Of a stretch of DNA of 64,000 nt, positions 58,078-64,000 are shown in pieces; position 1 is the first letter of the stretch, and the number at the start of each line of letters is the position of its first letter. This DNA comes from Neorhizobium sp. SOG26. Lineage in GTDB: Bacteria > Pseudomonadota > Alphaproteobacteria > Rhizobiales > Rhizobiaceae. The stretch is from contig NZ_CP025512.1 of NCBI RefSeq assembly GCF_003491345.1, forward strand, positions 620,001 through 684,000, written 5' to 3'. The notes below the pieces were generated by a model that was not told the DNA's origin, did not search any database, and saw only the letters and a list, made by a program, of their open reading frames with translations. The translations under genes and the position numbers were made by a program.

Positions 58078-58878
58078 ATGCCGGCTCCCAGGAATCACTT
58101 CAAGGCAGCTCTCAAGGCCGGCCAGCCGCAGATCGGGCTTTGGCTGAACATGGGCGAAGCCCTGATGGCGGAGATTGCCGGACACGCGGGCTTCGACTGG
58201 CTGGTGATTGATGGCGAGCATGGCCCGAACGACGTTCGCAGCATCCTTGCCCAACTCCAGGCGCTGACTGCTTCGCCGTCCGAAGTCGTTGTCCGCCCGC
58301 CGATCGGCGAAACCTGGGTGATCAAGCAGATGCTCGATATCGGTGCGCGCACGCTGCTCGTGCCGATGGTCGATTCGGCGGAGCAGGCGAAGGAGCTGGT
58401 TCGCGCCGTCCGTTATCCCCCGCATGGGGTCCGCGGCGTAGGCGCAGCGGTGGCGCGCGCTTCGAACTTCAACAACATTGCCGATTATGCGCACACCGCG
58501 GCGGACGAGATCTGCCTTCTGGTGCAGGTCGAAACCACGGCCGCGATTCGTGATCTTGAGAACATCGTGGCTGTGGATGGCGTTGACGGCGTCTTTATCG
58601 GCCCGGCCGATCTTTCTGCGGACATGGGCTATCTCGGAAACGCTGATGCACCGGAAGTGCAGGAAGTGATCGAGAAGGCGCTCGGCACCATCGTCCGCTC
58701 CGGCAAGGCGGCCGGCATCCTGACCTTCAGCGAATCGCTGAACCGCCGTTACCTCGATCTCGGCGCGACTTTTGTTGCGGTTGGCGCCGATGTTACCGAG
58801 TTTGCCGGTGCACTGGCGAATCTTGCGGGCCGCTACGGACGCGGAAAAGATGGCAAGGCCGCTGGCGTCAGCTATTAA
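58078..58878 (+). CDS. HpcH/HpaI family aldolase
   Basis: A 266-residue class II pyruvate aldolase. Metal ligands lie in 'WLVIDGEHGPNDV', 'VQVETTAAIRDLENI' (Glu) and 'VFIGPADLSADMG' (Asp); 'RPPIGETWVIKQMLDIGART' is the substrate region. Such enzymes split 4-hydroxy-2-oxo acids in aromatic acid breakdown. GAAGGA precedes ATG 58078 by seven bases; a TTG 15 bases upstream is possible. Likely cotranscribed with the flavoprotein, suggesting a small degradation operon. Confidence 0.9.
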   Translation: MPAPRNHFKAALKAGQPQIGLWLNMGEALMAEIAGHAGFDWLVIDGEHGPNDVRSILAQLQALTASPSEVVVRPPIGETWVIKQMLDIGARTLLVPMVDSAEQAKELVRAVRYPPHGVRGVGAAVARASNFNNIADYAHTAADEICLLVQVETTAAIRDLENIVAVDGVDGVFIGPADLSADMGYLGNADAPEVQEVIEKALGTIVRSGKAAGILTFSESLNRRYLDLGATFVAVGADVTEFAGALANLAGRYGRGKDGKAAGVSY

Positions 58879-58993
58879 AAGCCGCTCCGGCAGGGCTCCA
58901 GGACCTGCCGGGCACGGTCTCCGTCACAAAGTTCTGTCGGAGACTCACAAAGGCCTTGCATCAATTGGGGCGCTAACATAGTTAGACCGCACC

Positions 58994-59084
58994 GGAGAGG
59001 TGGCCGAGTGGTCGAAGGCGCTCCCCTGCTAAGGGAGTATACGTCAAAAGCGTATCGAGGGTTCGAATCCCTTCCTCTCCGCCA
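58994..59084 (+). tRNA. tRNA-Ser (anticodon GCU)
   Basis: Acceptor arms GGAGAGG and CCTCTCC pair, anticodon stem CTCCC/GGGAG flanks CTGCTAA (anticodon GCT), a long variable arm (TATACGTC...GCGTATC) is typical of tRNA-Ser, and the T arm is GAGGGTTCGAATCCCTT. CCA is encoded at 59082-59084. Confidence 0.97.
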
Positions 59085-59460
59085 TCCATTTCATTCTCCC
59101 TTCCCAAGCCTCCTGACGTTCTCCCGAGTCGCGCAAACGCTGCGTCGATTCTCCGACATCCCGCCCCGCAAAAGACTTTAAGTGACTGCTGCAGCAGCCG
59201 TTTCTTAATAATGTCTAAAGTTTTACCCGGGTTGCCCCTCCGCTTTGTGTCCTTTCGGCAACATGGCGACGTGAAGCAGGCAGGCGAGGGCGCGGGACGC
59301 GACATTCACGATTGCAAGCCATCCATCGTCTTGTATCTTCATCCTCAGAAGCGAGGCGGTGGATCGCCCTTCTTCTGGCACTCGACGGGGATGGGGCAGG
59401 GAAGCTGTCCTTCAGCAAAAAGAACCCAGACCCATACGAAACTTTGACTGGAGGTCAAAA
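59085..59460. other. 376-base gap between tRNA-Ser and the first porin gene
   Basis: No gene or strong palindrome is seen. The region should hold the porin promoter and leader; only the GGAGG before the porin ATG is clear. No integrase remnant or tRNA-end repeat was found. Confidence 0.5.
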
Positions 59461-60531
59461 ATGAACATCAAGAGCCTTCTTCTCGGCTCCGCTGCTGCCC
59501 TCGCAGCAGTATCCGGCGCTCAGGCTGCCGACGCAATCGTCGCTGCAGAACCGGAGCCCATGGAATACGTTCGCGTTTGCGACGCTTTCGGCACCGGCTA
59601 CTTCTACATCCCGGGCACCGAAACCTGCCTCAAGATCGGCGGCTTGGTTCGCGTTGAAATCCAGGCTGGCCAGCGTGGTCCGATCGGCTCTTACGGCGGT
59701 TCGGCTGGTTCGGGCGTTTACCCGGTTGCTGGCGAAGACGACTACTGGGATTTCACCGGTCGCGCACAGCTCGACGTAACGGCTAAGAGCGACACCGAGC
59801 TCGGCACCCTGACGTCTGTTGCTTCGCTCCGTTGGGACTACGGCAACGACTCGACCTGGGACGCTGTTGGCACGACCGCTTACATCAACGAAGCCTACAT
59901 CGAACTCGGCGGTTTCAAGATCGGTCGTTACTTCAACTGGTGGGATAAGGGCCTGAACGGCGAAAGCGACACGATCGCTTCTTCTCTGTCGACCCGTATG
60001 AACTCGGTAGCTTATGTCTACACCGGCGACACCTTCTCGGCTGGTATCCAGCTCGACGAACTGTCCCGCGCTGACAACAACGACCTCGGTCTCGAAGCTC
60101 TGATCTCCACCAAGCTTGGTGGCTTCGCATTCGACCTCCTCGGCTCGTACGACTTCGGCGCTGAAGAAGGTGCAATCCGCGCCCTCGCTTCCGCTGCTGT
60201 TGGCCCGGGCACGCTGCAGGCCGCTGTTGTATGGTCGTCCGGCTTCGGCTACGTTCAGCAGGCTTACTATGACCGCGGCGAATGGGCTGTTGCTGCCTCC
60301 TACGCGATCAAGGCCACCGACAAGCTGACCCTGACCCCAGGTGTTACCTACATCTGGAACACGGAAGTCGACGCTGACGGCGACTGGACTGGTGACGACG
60401 CATGGCGCGCTGGTCTGACCTTGGACTACGCGATCACGCAGGGCCTGAACCTGAAGACGCACGTTCACTACAACGAAGTTCCGGGCGACGAGTACATCGA
60501 CGGCTTCATCCGTCTCGACCGTACGTTCTAA
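59461..60531 (+). CDS. ropA: RopA-type outer-membrane porin, copy 1
   Basis: A 356-residue porin of the alphaproteobacterial porin family (Porin_2). Signal peptide MNIKSLLLGSAAALAAVSGA (cleavage after QAA), then 'EYVRVCDAFGTGYFYIPG' with the family's conserved cysteine pair (CDAF..TETC), followed by alternating beta strands and a C-terminal aromatic (LDRTF). Such porins admit small hydrophilic nutrients and are major rhizobial surface antigens. GGAGG precedes the ATG. The second copy follows in tandem. Confidence 0.93.
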   Translation: MNIKSLLLGSAAALAAVSGAQAADAIVAAEPEPMEYVRVCDAFGTGYFYIPGTETCLKIGGLVRVEIQAGQRGPIGSYGGSAGSGVYPVAGEDDYWDFTGRAQLDVTAKSDTELGTLTSVASLRWDYGNDSTWDAVGTTAYINEAYIELGGFKIGRYFNWWDKGLNGESDTIASSLSTRMNSVAYVYTGDTFSAGIQLDELSRADNNDLGLEALISTKLGGFAFDLLGSYDFGAEEGAIRALASAAVGPGTLQAAVVWSSGFGYVQQAYYDRGEWAVAASYAIKATDKLTLTPGVTYIWNTEVDADGDWTGDDAWRAGLTLDYAITQGLNLKTHVHYNEVPGDEYIDGFIRLDRTF

Positions 60532-60541
60532 TCTGACTGCT

Positions 60542-60573
60542 GGCTCTCCCGGTTCTGCCGGGAGGGCCTTCTT
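60542..60573 (+). terminator. Terminator between the two porin genes
   Basis: GGCTCTCCCGG and CCGGGAGGGCC form an 11-bp stem (one G-T pair) with loop TTCTG, followed by TTCTT, ten bases after the first porin stop. The second porin therefore probably has its own promoter. Confidence 0.75.
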
Positions 60574-60698
60574 ATAACAAGGGTCATAATGACCCGTATT
60601 CGGGGGCGGAAGACTACAGGGTGGGGGCTGCAAGTGCGGCCTTTATTTGTTTGTTTTCCTGTTTTCCTTTGAGATTTCCAACGACTGGAGTCACGTTA

Positions 60699-61712
60699 AT
60701 GAACATCAAGAGCCTTCTTCTCGGCTCCGCTGCTGCGCTTGCAGCAGTTTCGGGCGCTCAGGCTGCTGACGCGATCATCGCTGCAGAACCGGAACCCATG
60801 GAATACGTTCGCGTTTGCGACGCTTTCGGCACCGGCTACTTCTACATTCCCGGTACCGAAACCTGCCTGAAGGTCGGCGGTTATGTCCGTTTCGAAGTCG
60901 GCTTCGGTGAAGACGCCTATGTTGGCACGACCGGCACCAGCGACTGGGACTCCTATGCTCGTGCACAGCTCGACTTCACGGCTAAGAGCGACACCGAACT
61001 CGGCACGCTGACCTCCGTCGCTTCCGTCCGCTTCGACTACGGTGATGACACCGTTTGGTCCAGCAACGCCAACGACGCCTACATCAACGAAGCCTATATC
61101 GAACTCGGTGGCTTCAAGATCGGTCGTTACTGGAACTGGTGGGATGCCAACGATCTGCCGGGCGAACTCGATGACCTCGGTTCGAACCGTCTGAACTCGA
61201 TCGCTTACGTCTACACCGGCGACACCTTCACGGCTGGCATCCAGGTTGACGAACTGTCCCGCGCAAGCGGTCAGGAAGTTGGCGTTGAAGCCGTTGTTCA
61301 GGCCGCTCTCGGCGCAGCCAAGCTCGAAGTTCTGGGTTCCTGGGATTTCGGTGCTGAAGAAGGTGCCGTTCGTGGTATCGCTTCCGTTGCAGCTGGCCCG
61401 GGCACGTTCTACCTCGCTGGTGTCTACTCCAGCGGCGAAAACGTCTACTACAGCTCTGGCGAAGCAACCGTTGCTGTTGCCTACGCATTCAAGGCCACCG
61501 ACAAGCTCGAAATCATCCCGGAAGCTCAGTACATCTGGAACACCCAGGTTGATGCCGACGGCGAGTTCTACGGTGACGACGCTTGGGGCGCTGGCGTAAC
61601 GGTCAACTACCAGATCGTTGACAACTTTGCTGCCAAGGTTGCCGTGGACTATGTCGACAACGGTACCGACGACAGCGTTCGTGGCATCGTTCGCCTGCAG
61701 CGCGACTTCTAA
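60699..61712 (+). CDS. ropA2: RopA-type outer-membrane porin, copy 2
   Basis: A 337-residue paralogue of the preceding porin. The first ~60 residues are almost the same (same signal peptide; 'EYVRVCDAFGTGYFYIPG'), while surface-loop segments differ in length and sequence, and it ends VRLQRDF with the usual terminal Phe. The strand 'INEAYIELGGFKIGRYWNWWD' closely matches copy 1. The pattern suggests duplication followed by loop divergence, possibly with gene conversion at the 5' end. Confidence 0.92.
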   Translation: MNIKSLLLGSAAALAAVSGAQAADAIIAAEPEPMEYVRVCDAFGTGYFYIPGTETCLKVGGYVRFEVGFGEDAYVGTTGTSDWDSYARAQLDFTAKSDTELGTLTSVASVRFDYGDDTVWSSNANDAYINEAYIELGGFKIGRYWNWWDANDLPGELDDLGSNRLNSIAYVYTGDTFTAGIQVDELSRASGQEVGVEAVVQAALGAAKLEVLGSWDFGAEEGAVRGIASVAAGPGTFYLAGVYSSGENVYYSSGEATVAVAYAFKATDKLEIIPEAQYIWNTQVDADGEFYGDDAWGAGVTVNYQIVDNFAAKVAVDYVDNGTDDSVRGIVRLQRDF

Positions 61713-61736
61713 TCGAAGTTCGACCTCCATCTAAAG

Positions 61737-61767
61737 AAGGCCCGCTGGTTTCCCGGCGGGCCTTTTT
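61737..61767 (+). terminator. Terminator after the second porin
   Basis: AAGGCCCGC and GCGGGCCTT form a 9-bp stem with the loop TGGTTTCCCG, followed by five T residues. Clean intrinsic terminator. Confidence 0.85.
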
Positions 61768-61808
61768 CATGTCCGGGGACCTCAAAGGTCCAACCGTTAT
61801 AGTGCTTG

Positions 61809-62126
61809 TCAGCAGGAGTTAGCCTGCGTGGAAGCAGCAGCGTTTGGCGAAGATGCCGTTGCCGGCGAGCCGGCGCAGCCGCTGTTGGAGCTGGAGCCAG
61901 CATTGGCACCATTCGATTCCGCGGCTCCGGAGTTCGTAGCACCGGTTGCGGACTGATCCGTACCAGTATTGCCGCCAGTTGGACCGCCAGTGCCCGAGCT
62001 GCCGCTTGCAGCACCGGTATTGGAGCCGGAGTCCGACCCGGAGTCCGAGCTGCCGCCGCCGGACTGTGCCATGGCCGAGGTCGCGAGGCCGAGCGAAAGT
62101 GCCGCAACTGTAAGAAGTTTGATCAT
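61809..62126 (-). CDS. Low-complexity Ser/Gly/Asn/Ala-rich exported protein
   Basis: A 105-residue protein: signal peptide MIKLLTVAALSLGLATSAMA, then almost only Ser, Gly, Ala, Asn, Thr and Asp (for example SGGGSSDSGSDSGSNTG), ending with two cysteines (GCAGSP... ANSC). AAGGA precedes ATG 62126 by seven bases. No catalytic motif is possible; a flexible envelope or secreted linker, or a substrate for surface attachment, is conceivable. Family not recognised. Convergent with the porin terminator. Confidence 0.65.
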   Translation of the reverse strand: MIKLLTVAALSLGLATSAMAQSGGGSSDSGSDSGSNTGAASGSSGTGGPTGGNTGTDQSATGATNSGAAESNGANAGSSSNSGCAGSPATASSPNAAASTQANSC

Positions 62127-62308
62127 CTGCCGTTCCTTCTTTGTGAGTGTTCTGCAACCCACAAACAACGAATTGCGGAAAATGTTCAGGCAGGCTGATT
62201 ATTTTTTGTTCAGCGGCAGCGAGACGTCTTCACCACTTGCGAAGGTGCGACCGCGAAGGAATAACGGGAGTCAGGCGAGGAGAAGCGGCGCTTTGCGGAT
62301 AAGGGCAG

Positions 62309-64000
62309 CTACTTCCGCCCGAACCGGAGATCCGCTTCGATGTCAGCATTCTGGCCGAGCCGGGTCTTGTAGACCTGGTAGTTTTCCATCACCCGCTGCA
62401 CATAGTTGCGCGTCTCGGGGAAGGGGATGCGTTCGATCCAGTCAATCACCTCATCGATCCCCTTGCCGCGCGGATCGCCGTAACGGGCGATCCACTCGGA
62501 CACACGTCTCGGCCCCGCATTATAGGCAATAAAGGTGAGGATATAGGATCCGTCGAACGCGTCGATCTGTTCGCCAAGGTAGTGGGCGCCGAGCGTCGCA
62601 TTGTATCCCGGATCCGTCGTCAGCTTGGCTGGCGCGTAACCGAGACCATGGCGTTTCGCGACACCCTGTGCGGTTGCGGGCAGGATCTGCAGCAGCCCGC
62701 GCGCATTGGCAGGAGAAACAGCGGCCGGGTTGAATGCGCTTTCCTGCCGCGCGATCGCGTAAGCCAGCGCCATGCCCGAACCCTCGATATTCGCGCCCGT
62801 CGGGATCACGCCGACAGGGTAGGCGAGGGCGGCGACGTCGATGCCGCGACCGAAAGCGGTCTTGCCGATCTGCAGCGACAGGGCGTGATTTTCCTGGCTC
62901 TCTGCGCGAGATGCGAGCATGGCGAGTTCACCAGGGCTCATAAGCTCATCCGCCAAGGCACGGTAAAGAGCGCCGGCAAGTTTGGTATGCCCCGCATATT
63001 CCAGCCGAGCGATTGCACGCACCGGCTCGCGGTTTTCGAAGCTGTCGCGGTCCTCCTTCGTGGGCGTCGGGTAGGAGACGTCGAGCGTCTTGAGGTTCAG
63101 CCGGGCGCTCGCAAGCTGCCCATAGAAGGTGCCGGAATAACGCGCCGCCTGCGTGAAGAAGTCCTTGGCATCACCCGGCCCGCCAGCCTCGGCTGCCCGA
63201 CCGAGCCAATAAAGAGCACGTGAGGCCGACAAGGGCCGGTTCGACGTCTCGAGGATCTTGCGGAAGTGCTTCTCAGCCTTCTCTGGCTCGCCGAGATTGC
63301 GCAGCGCGTACCAGCCGGCATGGAATTCAGCATCGACGATATCCGTCGGCGAAGAGGAGACGTAGTCAGCCACGATCTTGTAGGCGCGGCGATAGTCGCC
63401 CTGGTCGGCGAGGCCACGGGCCACGATGCGCCGCTCGTTCCACCATTCGGTGGTATTGATCAGCTTTGCCTCGTCGCGCGGCGCCTTTTCCAAGAGGGCA
63501 GCGGCTTCTTCGTACTTGTCCTGGCGGCGCAGAAGCTCGACCCGGGCGAACAGCGCCGCCGGGTCCGCCTTGGCGCTTGCCTCGAGTCCGTCGAGCAGGG
63601 TCTGGGCGTTCTTCGCGTTGTTGATGACGGCAAGCCAAGCCTTGTAGATCGGCTCGGCCTGAGCAAGCTCCGCGAAGCGCTTTGCCTGTGATGCGCGCCC
63701 CTTGTGCATCAGGAAGTCCATCCGCCCGCGGTGGTCCGCGGCTGTCAGGAGCGAGCCGAACTCCTTGATGATCCGGTCTTCGGTGCGCTTCTCGAAGCTT
63801 TCCGAAAGCCACAAACGACGGATTGTCCTGGCCGCATTCTCAGCCTGCCCGGTGGTCTGGTAGGCGCGTGCAAGCAGGATCGCACCATCAGTGGTCACCG
63901 GTTCCTGGCTCTGGAAGGCCGCGATCACCTCCGCGGCCGGCGGGCTTTCCCAGTAAAGTGCGTGTTCAATCGCCGTGCGCAGGTTCTTCAGCGCCGGCCA
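62309..64000 (-). CDS. Soluble lytic murein transglycosylase (N terminus outside window)
   Basis: The frame is open through the window end, so the 563 residues seen lack the start. The N-terminal part is a helical superhelix of TPR-like repeats ('YRRAYKIVADYVSSSP', 'GWYALRNLGEPEKAEKHFRKIL') as in Slt70; the C-terminal goose-lysozyme-type domain has catalytic Glu in 'IARQESAFNPAAVSP', 'ARGLLQILPATAQGVA' and 'LTFIAYNAGPRRVSEW'. It cuts peptidoglycan glycan strands, making 1,6-anhydro products, which are the signals sensed through AmpR. Confidence 0.92.
   Translation of the reverse strand, partial: WPALKNLRTAIEHALYWESPPAAEVIAAFQSQEPVTTDGAILLARAYQTTGQAENAARTIRRLWLSESFEKRTEDRIIKEFGSLLTAADHRGRMDFLMHKGRASQAKRFAELAQAEPIYKAWLAVINNAKNAQTLLDGLEASAKADPAALFARVELLRRQDKYEEAAALLEKAPRDEAKLINTTEWWNERRIVARGLADQGDYRRAYKIVADYVSSSPTDIVDAEFHAGWYALRNLGEPEKAEKHFRKILETSNRPLSASRALYWLGRAAEAGGPGDAKDFFTQAARYSGTFYGQLASARLNLKTLDVSYPTPTKEDRDSFENREPVRAIARLEYAGHTKLAGALYRALADELMSPGELAMLASRAESQENHALSLQIGKTAFGRGIDVAALAYPVGVIPTGANIEGSGMALAYAIARQESAFNPAAVSPANARGLLQILPATAQGVAKRHGLGYAPAKLTTDPGYNATLGAHYLGEQIDAFDGSYILTFIAYNAGPRRVSEWIARYGDPRGKGIDEVIDWIERIPFPETRNYVQRVMENYQVYKTRLGQNADIEADLRFGRK

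Noticed and set aside
58982..59305. Minus-strand open frame containing EGIRTLDTLLTYTPLAGERL
   Set aside because: This is the well-known spurious protein produced by translating the complement of tRNA-Ser; it spans the tRNA gene.
58994..59460. tRNA-Ser as attachment site of an integrated element
   Set aside because: No integrase, no duplicated tRNA 3' end and no phage-like genes follow; only porin genes are present.
59455..61730. Long minus-strand frames opposite both porins
   Set aside because: They look alike only because the porins are paralogues; codon usage and signal peptides support the plus strand.

Overview
The window is a 64 kb piece of a high-GC alphaproteobacterial chromosome, most probably from a member of the Rhizobiaceae. 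The main support is the block feuN-feuP-feuQ / ccmI-E-F-H (cycHJKL) / degP / two-component pair / glnE / pleC, because feuPQ and cycHJKL are known together from Rhizobium. Further support comes from a gene-transfer-agent (GTA) type head cluster, two RopA-type porins of the alphaproteobacterial porin family, an ArnT-like/GT2 lipid-sugar transfer pair and small exported proteins of rhizobial type. The species cannot be named from the sequence.

Layout. 1-8.5 kb: remnant of a GTA/prophage structural cluster: portal (cut by the window edge), frameshifted small membrane gene, prohead protease, capsid, two head-tail adaptors, then one long ORF that fuses the start of a DUF3168 tail-terminator-like protein to the C-terminal two-thirds of the GTA gp15 host-interaction protein. 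The tail genes in between are gone. A ParD/ParE-type toxin-antitoxin pair with its own palindromic operator sits just after the portal gene. 8.6-25.4 kb: regulatory and envelope block: FeuN-like modulator with FeuPQ, a lipoprotein, the cytochrome c maturation operon, the periplasmic protease DegP, a second response regulator/kinase pair, GlnE and the PleC-type kinase. 25.4-41.4 kb: ordinary chromosomal genes (aminopeptidase N, DMT exporter, uracil-DNA glycosylase, Hsp70-like protein, SDR, ETF-ubiquinone oxidoreductase, VapBC, L,D-transpeptidase, DoxX, MDR oxidoreductase, MFS exporter) and a divergent AmpR / class D beta-lactamase pair. 41.7-50.5 kb: lipid kinase, a divergent glutamine-synthetase-like / class III aminotransferase pair suited to polyamine breakdown, a GT2 plus GT39 pair with a divergent flippase-like membrane protein, and AMP nucleosidase.

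50.6-53.4 kb holds the most unusual locus: six tandem minus-strand genes for small exported proteins of about 70-92 residues. They share a signal peptide and a C-terminal GDYY(D/E)GAxRP(N) motif, and most also carry a second YYxG motif just after the signal peptide. Homologous spacers separate several of them, and five copies of a conserved 3' element contain the loop sequence GGTCGCAA. I do not recognise this family; the locus looks like a recently amplified, possibly undescribed envelope or secreted system.

53.8-64 kb: DUF2147 protein, a Sel1-repeat protein, a HisC-like aminotransferase, a degenerate PilZ protein, a ferredoxin-reductase-like flavoprotein with a downstream HpcH/HpaI aldolase, tRNA-Ser(GCU), two tandem porins, a Ser/Gly/Asn-rich exported protein, and the C-terminal part of a soluble lytic transglycosylase cut by the window end. 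Envelope functions (porins, DegP, LPS-type glycosyl transfer, L,D-transpeptidase, lytic transglycosylase, beta-lactamase, small exported proteins) dominate the window.
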